The translations under genes and the position numbers were made by a program. Shown here one piece after another: positions 16,709 to 26,503 of a stretch of DNA of 64,000 nucleotides; within the stretch, counting starts at the first letter, position 1; each line of letters starts with the position of its first letter. Origin of the DNA: QWHO01 sp021404945 (GTDB lineage Bacteria > Vulcanimicrobiota > Xenobia > Xenobiales > QWHO01). The stretch is taken from contig CAUJEN010000150.1 of NCBI GenBank assembly GCA_963169765.1, positions 1-64,000 on the forward strand. The letters run 5' to 3'. The notes under the pieces were generated by a model, which saw only the letters and a program-made list of their open reading frames with translations, made no database searches and was not told the origin of the DNA.

Positions 16709-19162
16709 TCAGCGGCGTTCCCCACCAAGCAGCGTGCGCACCACGAAGTCGGCCGTGGCTGGACCTGCCTTCAACTTGATGGCCAGGTCGGGCGAGCCGT
16801 CGCCGCGAGGCATCACGCCCACCTCGAAGATGTCGAGCCCCTTGCTGGCCAGGCTCAGCTGCACCGAGCGCTGGGCGGCGGCCTCCCCCACCTGGGAAGG
16901 CCCCTGGGCCTCGGCCACCAGATTGACGATCAGGTTGGACACCAACCGGGTGGGCAAGAGATTCAAGGGGTCGAAGGGCAGATCGCCGCTGGCGTTGGAA
17001 AAACGAACGTGCTGTCCATCGGGGGTGACGGCCAGCTTGCCGTCCTGCACCGTCAGGTCGAGCGGGATAACCACCCCGGTGTGCACCGTGGGGCGCGTGG
17101 CCTGGTCGGTCACGCCGTCCACCACCGCGCCGGCGGTGTGATCCACCACCGTCTTGGCGCCCCCCACGATCTTGTCCACCAGGAAGAAGGGCGCGCGCAG
17201 CACCGTGCCCACCACCTCGCCGGGAACCCCCAGCTCCTTCTTCATGCCCTTCTGCAGCTTGCCCATGCCCTCGTCGATGGCTCCGGTGCCGGCGCTGACC
17301 AGGCCGGTCGCCCCCTGGACCGGCTTGACGCCCTCCATGCGGGCCTGGATGTCGAAGGCCACGGCCGGCTTGCCGGTGGCCTGATCCATGACCAGGTGGG
17401 GCAGGATGGTGCGCCCGGCCCTGTCCTTGCCGAAGCTCAACTCGAGCAATCCCTTCGATTGCTTGATCTCGTCCAGCAAAGTGTCCCAGTCCATCGACTG
17501 CAGGCGCTGGCTCAACTCGCTGCCGGAGAGCCGCACGGCCACCTCACCGGCGTTCACCGCGAAGGGCAGCTTCAGCTCCTCGGTCTTGCCGCCCGGGCGC
17601 TGAGCGCTGCGCATCTCGGCCAGCACCCCCTGATCGCCCACCTGCACCCGGCCGACCTGGTAGTGGACCGACTTGCTCGCGCCCACCCCGGGCACCTCGA
17701 AGTCGAGCCCGCGCTCGTAGGCGCCGGCCAGGCGCTGGTTGCCCTCGCCGGCCGCCCAGGGAGCGCCTTTGTGCAGCTCCTGGTCGACCCGGGCTACAGC
17801 CATGTCGCGCAGCACCTCGGTCACCTGGGGCAGCGCCTGCTGCACTCCCCCGGCAAAGCTGGCCTGGATCTTCTCGTGCAGCAGCCGAGCCACCATGCCC
17901 TCGGGGGCCTTGAGCGGATCGCCCTTGAGCTCGCGCAGGTGCACCTTGAGAGCGTCCAGCGAGGCGAAGTCGGTTTCGGCCGCGAGCTGGATGTCGGCCC
18001 GGCCGTCGCCGGTCTGGTCGGTGCCCATCCAGACGTGGTAGGTGGCCTCGGCCAGGGGCTTCGTGCCGGTCTCGATCTCCGCTTTGAAGCTCATGGTCTG
18101 GTCCTGGAAGGCGCTCTCGAGCAGGCCGATCTCGTGGCCCTTCAGGGTCTCGGCCTGAGCCAGGCGGGCCTGGTGCTTGCCGATCAGCTCGCGCAGCTGG
18201 ACGGCCCGGGGCGAGTCGGCCGGCACGGCCTTGAGCTTACCTTCCAGCTCGCTCATCTTCTCTCGAGTGGCCTGGCCGTCCAGGTCCAGGGCCAGCTGCA
18301 GCTTGCCCTCCACCGGCAGGCTGGCCTGATCCGAGCTCAGTTTCACCTTGATGGAGCCCAGATAGACCCCGTGCGGGCTCATGCCATCGGGCCGGGTGGG
18401 ATGGCTGGCCTGGAAGGTCTCCAGGCCCAGCTTGAGCCCGGGCTCGATGGGGCTGGTCTGGTAGCCCACCAGCAGCGGCACGGTCTCGGTCTGGAAGGCG
18501 TTGACCCCCAGCGAAGGCAGGTCGACGTTGCCCACATGAAAGAAGGCCCGCTCGCCGGTGGGTAGGGGCAAGGTGGCCTCGAGCAACACGCTGCCGTCGG
18601 GGACCTTGAGCGAGCTGAGGACCTGATTGAGGCTCTGCTCGGCCTGAGCCGCCTTCTGGGCCAGGAACTTCTGGGCCAGCGGGGTCTTCTGCACGTGGAT
18701 GGCCACCTGGCGCAGGGTATCGGGCGGGATCATCACGGCCACCCCGTCGCTGGCCACCGTCAGAGGGCCGGCCGCCGGCCTGGCCGCGGGGGATTTCTGG
18801 GATTGAATGCGGGAGGGCGACTCGGCGCTGGCCGGGCTCTGATCGGCCAGGATGGTGAGCGCGGGGGGCTCTGTGAGGGCGGGATTGCCCATGTAGCCGA
18901 GCGTTCCCAGAGAGGAGACTCCCACGCCGGCGGCGATGCCAGTCCAGGCGGCCATTCTGACCAGCTTTGCCAGCAGCGAACGACTGGGCCTGGCGGAGGG
19001 CTCGGGAGAATCCACGGGCTTGGGCTTGCCCAGCAGCTGCAGGCCCGAGTGGCCCGAGAGCGTGACGTCCATCGGCTCGGAGAGTCCGTCCGAAACACCG
19101 GGTGGGGGCCTCATGCGCATCGGGGTGGCGCCCCCGAAGCCAGCGTTGAACTCCGTCTTCAA
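16709..19162 (-). CDS. large hypothetical protein with one N-terminal membrane segment
   Basis: An 817-residue protein of no recognised family. A polar N-terminus of about 65 residues is followed by a single hydrophobic segment (residues 68-92, AAWTGIAAGVGVSSLGTLGY) and a Ser/Pro/Ala linker. The rest is a long soluble region with alternating beta-rich and helical parts, including a charged helix around residues 285-330. It looks like a membrane-anchored extracytoplasmic protein. The TTG start at 19162 is uncertain; ATG 19120 is another candidate. It is divergent from the tetR efflux operon. Confidence 0.7.
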   Translation of the reverse strand: MKTEFNAGFGGATPMRMRPPPGVSDGLSEPMDVTLSGHSGLQLLGKPKPVDSPEPSARPSRSLLAKLVRMAAWTGIAAGVGVSSLGTLGYMGNPALTEPPALTILADQSPASAESPSRIQSQKSPAARPAAGPLTVASDGVAVMIPPDTLRQVAIHVQKTPLAQKFLAQKAAQAEQSLNQVLSSLKVPDGSVLLEATLPLPTGERAFFHVGNVDLPSLGVNAFQTETVPLLVGYQTSPIEPGLKLGLETFQASHPTRPDGMSPHGVYLGSIKVKLSSDQASLPVEGKLQLALDLDGQATREKMSELEGKLKAVPADSPRAVQLRELIGKHQARLAQAETLKGHEIGLLESAFQDQTMSFKAEIETGTKPLAEATYHVWMGTDQTGDGRADIQLAAETDFASLDALKVHLRELKGDPLKAPEGMVARLLHEKIQASFAGGVQQALPQVTEVLRDMAVARVDQELHKGAPWAAGEGNQRLAGAYERGLDFEVPGVGASKSVHYQVGRVQVGDQGVLAEMRSAQRPGGKTEELKLPFAVNAGEVAVRLSGSELSQRLQSMDWDTLLDEIKQSKGLLELSFGKDRAGRTILPHLVMDQATGKPAVAFDIQARMEGVKPVQGATGLVSAGTGAIDEGMGKLQKGMKKELGVPGEVVGTVLRAPFFLVDKIVGGAKTVVDHTAGAVVDGVTDQATRPTVHTGVVIPLDLTVQDGKLAVTPDGQHVRFSNASGDLPFDPLNLLPTRLVSNLIVNLVAEAQGPSQVGEAAAQRSVQLSLASKGLDIFEVGVMPRGDGSPDLAIKLKAGPATADFVVRTLLGGERR

Positions 19163-19267
19163 GATGTTGAGAATTCGGGAGACAGGCTGATGCGCCCTCC
19201 CTCTGGTCGTGCCTGGTAGATCCCGCTGATTGACGATTCATACAACTGTTTGATACAAGTGCTTGAG

Positions 19268-19903
19268 ATGTCTGTTTCATCCGAGTCCGAGTCCACCCGC
19301 GACCGTCTCCTGGAAGTGGCCGGCCGCATCTTCGCCAGGCGCGGCTTCAAGGCCGCCACCATCCGCGAGATCTGCGAGCAGGCCGGGGCCAACCTGGCCT
19401 CGGTGAACTACCATTTCCGAGACAAGGACGGCCTCTATGCCGAGGTGCTGGCCAGCACCATCCGCCGGGCCCTGGAGCGCTACCCCGCCGATGGGGGGGT
19501 GAGCCGCCGGGCTCCCGTGACCGAGCGGCTGGAGGGAGTCATCCGCTCGTTCTTGCAGCGCACCCTCGGCCTGGACGAGCCCGAGTGGAAGGGCTGCCTG
19601 ATGGCCCGCGAGCTGGCCGAGCCCTCGGGGGCGCTGCCCAAGATCATCCAGGAGGTGGCCCGTCCAGTCCACGACCTGTTGCTCGAGATGGTGGCCGAGC
19701 TGGCTCCCGAGCGCAACGAGGAGGAGCGCTGGCTGTGCGTGCAGAGTATTATCGCCCAGTGCCACTTTTTCCGCCACGCCGAGGCTGTGCTGGAGGTCTT
19801 GCGCCCCCAGTGGGCCGAGCTCAGCAAACAAGATCGGATCGAGCGTCTGAGCGGTCACATCACGCAGTTTACCCTGAGGGGATTGGGAGGTGTCCATGGC
19901 TGA
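19268..19903 (+). CDS. TetR-family transcriptional regulator
   Basis: A 211-residue repressor. The N-terminal helix-turn-helix is clear (FARRGFKAATIREICEQAGA followed by NLASVNYHFRDKDGLYAEVL). The C-terminal ligand domain resembles that of the CerR/DUF1956 group (MARELAEPSGALPKIIQE). It is the first gene of a four-gene efflux operon and overlaps the next gene by eight bases, so it probably autoregulates the pump in response to an exported compound. I use ATG 19268; a TTG at 19250 would add six residues. Two ATACAA direct repeats 13 bases apart (19240 and 19253) lie just upstream and could be operator half-sites, with low certainty. Confidence 0.92.
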   Translation: MSVSSESESTRDRLLEVAGRIFARRGFKAATIREICEQAGANLASVNYHFRDKDGLYAEVLASTIRRALERYPADGGVSRRAPVTERLEGVIRSFLQRTLGLDEPEWKGCLMARELAEPSGALPKIIQEVARPVHDLLLEMVAELAPERNEEERWLCVQSIIAQCHFFRHAEAVLEVLRPQWAELSKQDRIERLSGHITQFTLRGLGGVHG

Positions 19904-21296
19904 GTCGGAGACGACTCTCGTTCACCACAGCCCGAAACGGGCCGCCACGGCCTGGATGCTGGTGCTGGGCCTGCTGGTCGTGTGCCTGGTGACGGGCAGC
20001 GCCCTGCTGGGGATGCGCAACCAGAAGAAGCAACAGGCCGCCAGAGCTGCCTCCAGTCCGGCCCCGGTGGTCACGGTCAGCACGGTGCGGGCCGTCTACC
20101 GCCAGATCCCCGAAGAGCTGGAGGTGACCGGCACGGTGTCGGCGGTGGATCCGCTCAACGTAGGGGCCGAGGTCAACGGTCTCAAGGTGGAGGAGATCAA
20201 CGTCGAGGAGGGAGACCACGTCTTCAAGGGCCAGGTGCTGGCCCGCCTCAACAGCTCCATCCTGCTTGCCCAGATCGCCCAGGCCGAGGCCCGCCTGGTC
20301 TCCAGCCAGGCCCAGATCGCCCGGGCCATTCAGCCCAACCGTCCCCAGGACATCGCCGGGCTCCAGTCGGCCCTGTCCCAGGCTCAGGCGGCCGAGGCCC
20401 AGCAACGGGCCAACCTGCGCCAGGCTCAATCGAGCCTGCTGCACGCCGAGCAGACCGCCAGCCGTTACGCCCAGGTGCTCGAAAAGGGGTTCGTCACCGT
20501 GCAGGAAGCGGCCGACCGTGAGGCAGAGGCCGAACGCCAGCGCCAGCTGGTGTTCGCCGCTGAAAGCCAGCTCCAGGCAGCCAGCTGGGCGGTGGAGCAG
20601 GCCCGCCAGCGCCTCGACCTGGCCCGGGTGGGAGGGCGCAGCGAGGACGTCAACATCGCCCAGGCCCAGAGCGCCGAGGTTTCCGGGCTGATCCAACAGC
20701 TGCAGGCCCAGGTCGAGCAAACCTCCATCCGGGCCCCCGATGACGGCATGATCATCCAGCGCGACATCCGCCTGGGGGAGATCAGCTCGTCTGCCAAGCC
20801 GTTCTTCGTCATGGCCCGCAAGAGCGAGCTCGAGCTCCGAGCCCAGGTGCCTCAGGACGACCTGGGCCGGGTGCGCACCGGCGATCGGGCCCGGGTCGTA
20901 TTCGGCAACCAGTCCACCACCGGTCGCATCTGGCGCATCGCGCCCCAGGTGGATCAGAGCAACCGGCTGGGCACCGTGCGCATCCTGCTCGAGCCCGAGA
21001 AGGGGCTCTTGAGCGGCATGTTCGCCCGAGCCTACCTCAAGCTGGGAGTCCAGAAGGCCCTGGTGGTGCCCCTGGAGGCCGTGCTGGGGGAAGAGGACGA
21101 CCGCTACGTTCTGGTGCTCGATTCCGAGCTTCGAGCCCGCAAGCGCCCGGTCAAGACGGGACTTCGCACCAGAGACGAGGTCCAGATCGTGGAGGGCATC
21201 CAGGCCAACGACAGGGTGGTCGCCAGCGGGGGAGGCTTTCTGGCCGACGGGGATCTGGTGCGCGAAGGCACCGCCCCCGCACAAGAGGCTCCATGA
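19896..21296 (+). CDS. RND efflux periplasmic adaptor (membrane fusion protein)
   Basis: A 466-residue HlyD-like adaptor that links the inner-membrane pump to the outer-membrane channel. It has an N-terminal membrane anchor (AATAWMLVLGLLVVCLVTG). A lipoyl/barrel half ends in EINVEEGDHVFKGQVLARLN. The helical hairpin is long and Gln/Ala-rich, and the second lipoyl half has the TSIRAPDDGMIIQRDIRLGE motif. The end of the protein is a beta-barrel and membrane-proximal domain. GGGAGG five bases before ATG 19896 decides the start. It overlaps tetR upstream, and its stop overlaps the pump start as ATGA. Confidence 0.95.
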   Translation: MAESETTLVHHSPKRAATAWMLVLGLLVVCLVTGSALLGMRNQKKQQAARAASSPAPVVTVSTVRAVYRQIPEELEVTGTVSAVDPLNVGAEVNGLKVEEINVEEGDHVFKGQVLARLNSSILLAQIAQAEARLVSSQAQIARAIQPNRPQDIAGLQSALSQAQAAEAQQRANLRQAQSSLLHAEQTASRYAQVLEKGFVTVQEAADREAEAERQRQLVFAAESQLQAASWAVEQARQRLDLARVGGRSEDVNIAQAQSAEVSGLIQQLQAQVEQTSIRAPDDGMIIQRDIRLGEISSSAKPFFVMARKSELELRAQVPQDDLGRVRTGDRARVVFGNQSTTGRIWRIAPQVDQSNRLGTVRILLEPEKGLLSGMFARAYLKLGVQKALVVPLEAVLGEEDDRYVLVLDSELRARKRPVKTGLRTRDEVQIVEGIQANDRVVASGGGFLADGDLVREGTAPAQEAP

Positions 21297-24200
21297 ACAT
21301 CTCCGCCTGGGCCATCCGGCGCCCGATCCCCTCCATCGTCTTGTTCATGATTTTGATGGTGGCGGGCATGTACTGCTTCGGACGCCTGGGCATCGACGAA
21401 AATCCCAACATCGATGTGCCCATCGTCACGGTGACCATCACCGAGACGGGGGCGGCGCCCTCCGAGCTCGAGACCCAGGTGACCCGCAAGGTGGAGGACG
21501 CCATCGCGGGCATCGGCAACATCAAGCACATCACCTCCACGGTCAACGAGGGCATCTCGGTGACGGCCATCGAATTCGAGCTGGGCACCGACTCCGACCG
21601 CGCCGTCAACGACGTGCGCGACTCCGTGACCCGGATTCGCCAGCAGCTTCCGGCCCAGATCCAGGAGCCCATCATCGCCCGGGTCGACTTTGTGGGCGGT
21701 CCCTTCGCCACCTATACGGTCGAGTCGCCCTCCAGCACGGTCAAGGAGCTCAGCTGGCTGATCGACAACCAGATCGCCCGCGAAATGCTCTCGGTGCCGG
21801 GAGTGGGCCAGGTGCTGCGCTCGGGCGGGGTCGACCGCGAGATCCGCATCAACCTCGACCCCACCCGGCTGGAGGCCCTGGGTCTGACGGCCGACCAGGT
21901 CAGCGCCCAGATCCGAGCTCTCAACATCAACCTGCCCGGCGGGCGAGGCGAGGTGGGCTCGCAGGAGGAGTCCATCCGCACTCTGGGCAGCGCGCAGACG
22001 GTCGACGCCCTGCGCTCCGCGCGCATCTCGTTGCCCGGTGGGGGCTGGGCCCGGCTCGACACCCTGGGCAAGGTGGTGGACGGCGCCTCCGATCCGCGCC
22101 AGCGCGCCTTCCTGAACAACAAGCCGGTGGTCAGCTTCTCGGTGGTGCGCAGCACCGGCAGCAACCTGGATACCGTCTACAAGGCCGTAGAGGCCAAAAT
22201 GGTCAAAGTGCGCGAGCAGGCCGGCAAGACGCTGCCCAAAGACCTCACCATCACCCGGGTGCGCACCAATGCCGACTACGTCAAGCTTTCCTACGAGGCC
22301 TCGCTGGACTCTCTGGTGCTCGGCGGGGTGCTGGCCGTGATCGTGGTCTGGATCTTCCTCAAGGACTGGCGGGCAGCGGGAATTTCTTTCATGGCCATGC
22401 CCATGTCGGTGATCCCCACCTTCGCGGTGATGCAGGCGGCCGGCTTTACCCTCAACAACATGTCCTTGCTGGGCCTGGCGCTGGTGATCGGCATCCTGGT
22501 GGACGACGCCATCGTAGAGATCGAGAACATCGTACGCCACATCCACATGGGCAAGGACCCTTACAACGCCGCCCTGGAGGCGGCCGACGAGATCGGCCTG
22601 GCCGTAGTGGCGACCACCATGACTATCATCGTCGTCTTCGTGCCGGTGGCCTTCATGGGGGGCATCCCCGGCCAGTTCTTCAAGCAGTTCGGCCTGACCG
22701 TGGCCATCTCGGTCTTCTTCTCGTTGCTGGTGGCGCGCCTGATCACGCCCATGATGGCCGCCTACTGGATGAAGAGCCCGCCCGAGGAGACCAGTCGGGG
22801 CTGGCTGGTGGAAACCTACGACAGGCTGCTCGATTGGGCTCTGGGCTATCGCATCCCCACCCTCCTGTTTGCCACGATCTTCTTCACATACAGCCTCTTT
22901 CTGGGCAGCATCATTCCCAAGACCCTGCTGCCTCCGGTCGACCGTGGTGAGACGACCCTGGCAGTGGAGCTGCCCCCGGGAGCGACCCTGGACGACAGCA
23001 CCCGGGTGGCCCGCGAGTTGACCCGCATCCTGCTCGAGGAGAAGGTGGTGCGCGCCGTATTCGCCACGGTCGGCTCGGGCTCGAGCCAGGGTCGCAACCA
23101 GTCCGCCGCCGCAGTCAACAAAGCCAACCTCTACATCACCCTGGTGCCCCGCACCCAGCGCACGATCACCCAGAAGCAGTTCGAGGAGCAAGTGCGGACC
23201 AGGTTCCACCAGGTGGCCGGGGCGCGATTGTCCTTCGGCTCCACGATGGGCCTCTCGGGCAAGCTCAAGGTGGTGCTCACCAGCGAGCACGCTCAGGATC
23301 TCTCGCGCACCGCCCAGGAGCTGATCGGCGAGATGCGCAAGCTCCCCATGCTCTATGACGTGACTTCCTCGGCCGCTCTGCAGCGTCCCGAAATCGTCAT
23401 CAAGCCCGACCTGGCGCTGGCCGCCCAGCAGGGCGTGAGCATCCAGTCCATCGCCCGCACCGCCCTGGTGGCCACCCTGGGCGACATCGAGCAGAACCTG
23501 GCCAAGTTCGACCTGGACGAGCGCCAGATCAACATCCGCGTCCAGCTTGACCCCATCTATCGCTCCGATCTGAACGAGATCGGGCGCCTCAAGGTGGCCG
23601 CCAGCGGCGGGCGTTTGATCCCCCTTTCCAGCGTGGCTCAGGTCACCCTCAGCCAGGGTCCGTCTCAGATCGACCGCTACGACCGCAAGCGCCAGATCAC
23701 CATCGACGCCAGCATGCGGGGCAACACCAGCCTGGGCGACGCCATCGCGGCCGTGCACGATCTGCCTGCCTTTAAGAATCGCCCCGACACGGTGCAGGAG
23801 GCTCCGGCGGGTGACGCCGAGATCCAAAAGGACGTCTTCGGCGGCTTCCAGGCCGCCATGGGCGCGGCGGTGATGTTCATCTACGCCGTGCTGGTACTGC
23901 TCTTCCAGGACTTTTTGCATCCTTTCACCATCATGATGGCGCTGCCGCTCTCCATCGGAGGGGCCATCATCGGACTGCTGGTCACCGGTGAGCCGCTGGG
24001 GATGTATCCCTTGATCGGCATCGTGATGCTGATGGGGCTGACCACCAAGAACTCCATCCTGCTGGTGGAATACTGCCTCACCGCCATCCACCAGGGGGTC
24101 CCCCGCACCGAGGCCATCTTCAAGGCCGGCGAGGCGCGCATGCGGCCCATCCTGATGACCACCATCGCCATGATCGCCGGCATGGTGCCCATCGCCATGG

Positions 24201-24367
24201 GCCTGGGAGCCGGCTCGGAGGTGCGCAAATCCATGGCCATCGCGGTGATCGGCGGGCTGGTCACCTCGACCTTCCTGACCCTGATCGTGGTGCCGGTGGT
24301 GTTCACCTACGTGGACGACTTCCGTCTCTGGCTGGGCCGGCGCAAAGACCCGCGGAGGCGGTCGTGA
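21293..24367 (+). CDS. RND (HAE1/AcrB-type) efflux pump
   Basis: A 1024-residue proton-driven pump of the inner membrane. Its size and two-fold repeat of six membrane helices with large periplasmic loops fit AcrB relatives. The TM4 proton-relay aspartates are present (IGILVDDAIVEIEN), as is the TM10 lysine (MGLTTKNSILLVEY). This indicates a multidrug/hydrophobe pump and not a metal pump. Start ATG overlaps the adaptor stop, and the stop overlaps the TolC-like gene (GTGA). Substrate unknown. Confidence 0.96.
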   Translation: MNISAWAIRRPIPSIVLFMILMVAGMYCFGRLGIDENPNIDVPIVTVTITETGAAPSELETQVTRKVEDAIAGIGNIKHITSTVNEGISVTAIEFELGTDSDRAVNDVRDSVTRIRQQLPAQIQEPIIARVDFVGGPFATYTVESPSSTVKELSWLIDNQIAREMLSVPGVGQVLRSGGVDREIRINLDPTRLEALGLTADQVSAQIRALNINLPGGRGEVGSQEESIRTLGSAQTVDALRSARISLPGGGWARLDTLGKVVDGASDPRQRAFLNNKPVVSFSVVRSTGSNLDTVYKAVEAKMVKVREQAGKTLPKDLTITRVRTNADYVKLSYEASLDSLVLGGVLAVIVVWIFLKDWRAAGISFMAMPMSVIPTFAVMQAAGFTLNNMSLLGLALVIGILVDDAIVEIENIVRHIHMGKDPYNAALEAADEIGLAVVATTMTIIVVFVPVAFMGGIPGQFFKQFGLTVAISVFFSLLVARLITPMMAAYWMKSPPEETSRGWLVETYDRLLDWALGYRIPTLLFATIFFTYSLFLGSIIPKTLLPPVDRGETTLAVELPPGATLDDSTRVARELTRILLEEKVVRAVFATVGSGSSQGRNQSAAAVNKANLYITLVPRTQRTITQKQFEEQVRTRFHQVAGARLSFGSTMGLSGKLKVVLTSEHAQDLSRTAQELIGEMRKLPMLYDVTSSAALQRPEIVIKPDLALAAQQGVSIQSIARTALVATLGDIEQNLAKFDLDERQINIRVQLDPIYRSDLNEIGRLKVAASGGRLIPLSSVAQVTLSQGPSQIDRYDRKRQITIDASMRGNTSLGDAIAAVHDLPAFKNRPDTVQEAPAGDAEIQKDVFGGFQAAMGAAVMFIYAVLVLLFQDFLHPFTIMMALPLSIGGAIIGLLVTGEPLGMYPLIGIVMLMGLTTKNSILLVEYCLTAIHQGVPRTEAIFKAGEARMRPILMTTIAMIAGMVPIAMGLGAGSEVRKSMAIAVIGGLVTSTFLTLIVVPVVFTYVDDFRLWLGRRKDPRRRS

Positions 24368-25818
24368 GGCGCCTGGCTCTGGCTCTCCTGCTGCTCGCCC
24401 CGGCGGCGGCCGAGCCCTACCAGCCGCCACCCCTCGAGATCGGGCTGCCCACCGAGGTTGAGCTGCCCCCGCCAGCCTCCAGGCCCGATGAGCTGGGCTC
24501 GCAGCCGTTGACGGTGGAGGAGGCGGTCAACATCGCGCTGCGCTACCAGTCCACCGTGGCCGTGGCCCGCACCCAGGTGCAAGTGGCCGAAGGGCGCACC
24601 CAGCAGACCGGGGCTCAGACCAACCCCAGGCTGAACCTGACCTCGACCTACCGCGACTTCTTTTACGTGGACCCGTCGCTGGGCGGCGGCGCGGGCGGAG
24701 TCGCGGGTGCCGGCGGCTTTTTGCTGGGCGGCAACCAGACCAGTGCCACCCTGCGCCAGCTGCTCTTTGACTTCGGCTACACCCGCAACCTGGTGCGTCA
24801 GAACCTGGCCCTGGAAGAGGCGGCCCGGGCCGGCTACACCCGCTCACAGTGCGACCTGATGTTTCAGGTCAAGGAAGCCTTCTACGTGGCCGTGCAAAAC
24901 CAGCGTCTGGTGGAAGTCAACCTGAGCAACGTGAAGAACCGCCAGGCCCAGCTCGAGCAGGCCAACAGCCGTTTCGAAGCCGGCCTTGGATTGCCGGCCG
25001 ACGTGCTGCGGGCCCAGACGGCCGTCACCTCGGCTGTGTTCGACCTGAGCCAGGCTCAGACCAACGCCGGGTTGGCCCGGCTGAACCTGAACAACCTCAT
25101 GGGCATCGATCCGCGCACCCCGCTCAGCCTGAAGGACAACCCCGAGGAAGGCCCTGCCAGCGACAAGGTGGAGGAGCTCTTCGAGCTGGCCCTGCGCAAC
25201 CGCCCCGAGGTCACCCAGGCGTTGGCCAACCTCCAGGCCGGACGCTACGGGGTGGACGCCGCAAACGTCTCCAGCGCCCCCCAGCTCAACGCCTCGCTGG
25301 TCTACGGCCTGAACAGCGAGCCCTTCTTCAATTCTCTGAGCGTGCAGCTGGGGCTGAGCTTCGACGTCTACGACGGAGGCTTGCAGGGCGGGCGGGTGCG
25401 CGAGGCCGAGGCCAATCGCGAAGCAGCCCAGGCTCAGCTCGACGGGGCGGCCCAGACGGTGCTCACCGAGGTGGGACGGGCCTACCTGAACCTCAAGACC
25501 GCCGAGCAGCGGGTGCAGACCGCCCGCCAGGCCGAGGCCAGCGCCGCCGAGACGCTCAGGCTCTCGACCGGACGTTACGAGGGCGGACTGGGAATCTTTC
25601 TGGACGTGCTGGAGGCCCAGGCCGCCCTGCTCACCGCCCAGACCGATCGAGTCAACGCTCAGACCCAGGTCGACGTGGCCCGGGCGGCCCTCAACCGGGC
25701 CATCGGACAGCCCCCGCCGGGGGTGACTCCGGTCGTGCGAACCGACGAGCAGCCCTCGCCGGTCAGCCCACTGCGGGGGACGCCCGGCTCAGAGCCCTCC
25801 ACGGACACGCCCGAATAG
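24364..25818 (+). CDS. TolC-family outer-membrane efflux channel
   Basis: A 484-residue outer-membrane factor. A short signal peptide (RRLALALLLLAPAAAEP) is followed by a Pro-rich linker and two OEP repeats with long Gln/Ala-rich helices (for example VARTQVQVAEGRTQQTG). LDVLEAQAALLTAQ appears near the end of repeat two. The C-terminus is a disordered Pro/Thr/Ser tail. It completes the tripartite pump. The stop lies between two near-identical 19-bp direct repeats (25797-25815 and 25823-25841), so a recent small duplication has touched the 3' end. Confidence 0.94.
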   Translation: MRRLALALLLLAPAAAEPYQPPPLEIGLPTEVELPPPASRPDELGSQPLTVEEAVNIALRYQSTVAVARTQVQVAEGRTQQTGAQTNPRLNLTSTYRDFFYVDPSLGGGAGGVAGAGGFLLGGNQTSATLRQLLFDFGYTRNLVRQNLALEEAARAGYTRSQCDLMFQVKEAFYVAVQNQRLVEVNLSNVKNRQAQLEQANSRFEAGLGLPADVLRAQTAVTSAVFDLSQAQTNAGLARLNLNNLMGIDPRTPLSLKDNPEEGPASDKVEELFELALRNRPEVTQALANLQAGRYGVDAANVSSAPQLNASLVYGLNSEPFFNSLSVQLGLSFDVYDGGLQGGRVREAEANREAAQAQLDGAAQTVLTEVGRAYLNLKTAEQRVQTARQAEASAAETLRLSTGRYEGGLGIFLDVLEAQAALLTAQTDRVNAQTQVDVARAALNRAIGQPPPGVTPVVRTDEQPSPVSPLRGTPGSEPSTDTPE

Positions 25819-25841
25819 GGCGCTCCACGGGCACGCCCGAA
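25797..25841. repeat. 19-bp direct repeat across the tolC-like stop codon
   Basis: The two copies, CTCCACGGACACGCCCGAA and CTCCACGGGCACGCCCGAA, differ at one base and are separated by seven bases containing the stop codon. The arrangement looks like a small tandem duplication. Confidence 0.7.
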
Positions 25842-25845
25842 CGAG

Positions 25846-26286
25846 TCAATCAGGGCGAACTTCCTCGTAGAGGATGCCGTTGGAGGCGGGCGAGATGGCC
25901 ACCGAGCGCAGGCCCGAGCGGTCGGCCACAAGGGCGGCGGTGCCGTTGGGGCCTTCGGTGAAGCTGACGATGCCGGCCGGGCCCTGCACCGTCCAGTCGA
26001 AGCCGCCCGAGGAGGGCAGGGTCATGGCTGCCGAATCATAGCCCATGCGGGCCAGCGTGCGCGAGCTGACATCGGCCAGCACGGCCCCTTCGCGGGAGTT
26101 ATCGAGCGGGCCGAAGCTGGCCAGTTGGACCAGCGGATCGAGCTGAGCAGCGTGCTCGATGGTGTCCACTGCCTTGAGATAGCCCATCGCCTCTTGCAGG
26201 TTGTCGAACCTGGCGACAAAGCCCCGGTTCGCGTCCCGCGCGTTGACCGGCTGGGGCTGGATGAACATCGAGTTGCCGTTGATCAC
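25846..26286 (-). CDS. hypothetical protein
   Basis: A 146-residue soluble protein of no recognised family. The N-terminal half is helical (LQEAMGYLKAVDTIEHAAQL). The C-terminal half looks beta-rich with WTVQGPAGIVSFTEG and repeated short strands. There is no signal peptide. GGAGG nine bases before GTG 26286 supports that start; an ATG at 26268 is an alternative. It is convergent with the efflux operon and lies downstream of a kinase gene, separated by a long palindromic element. Confidence 0.55.
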   Translation of the reverse strand: MINGNSMFIQPQPVNARDANRGFVARFDNLQEAMGYLKAVDTIEHAAQLDPLVQLASFGPLDNSREGAVLADVSSRTLARMGYDSAAMTLPSSGGFDWTVQGPAGIVSFTEGPNGTAALVADRSGLRSVAISPASNGILYEEVRPD

Positions 26287-26411
26287 TTGCTTGAGCCTCC
26301 AAGGGTGTTGGTCAGGTCGAGTCTACCCGGGGGCTCTGAAAAAACTCTCAGCGACTAGGAGCGCGGCCGGAGACCCCCTTGACACAGTTTTCCGGCTGCG
26401 CGACGTCCAAC

Positions 26412-26503
26412 ATATTGTGCTAGAAGTCCGGCCGCCCACAATATCTTGTGGTGGCGGAGGTTCCCTCCGACACCACATGGGGGTTTGCGGCCGGACTTCT
26501 AGC
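26412..26503. repeat. long imperfect palindrome with competing hairpins
   Basis: A perfect 17-base inverted repeat (GCTAGAAGTCCGGCCGC at 26419-26435 and its complement at 26487-26503) encloses a second stem. The inner stem spans 26447-26460 and 26464-26477, 14 pairs with one G-A mismatch and a three-base loop. A further eight-base pair ATATTGTG/CACAATAT (26412-26419 and 26437-26444) would compete with the outer stem. The right arm contains the stop codon of the upstream kinase gene. No T-run follows on either strand. It may be a strong RNA hairpin, a processed or regulatory RNA, or a MITE/REP-type insertion. Confidence 0.75.

Noticed and set aside
16643..18565. A 640-codon + strand frame
   Set aside because: Antisense shadow of the 817-residue protein, with low-complexity Leu/Gly/His composition and no ribosome-binding site.
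21104..24430. An 1108-codon open frame antisense to the RND pump
   Set aside because: His/Asp/Gly-rich composition is the mirror of GC-rich coding DNA; the opposite strand encodes an unmistakable RND pump.
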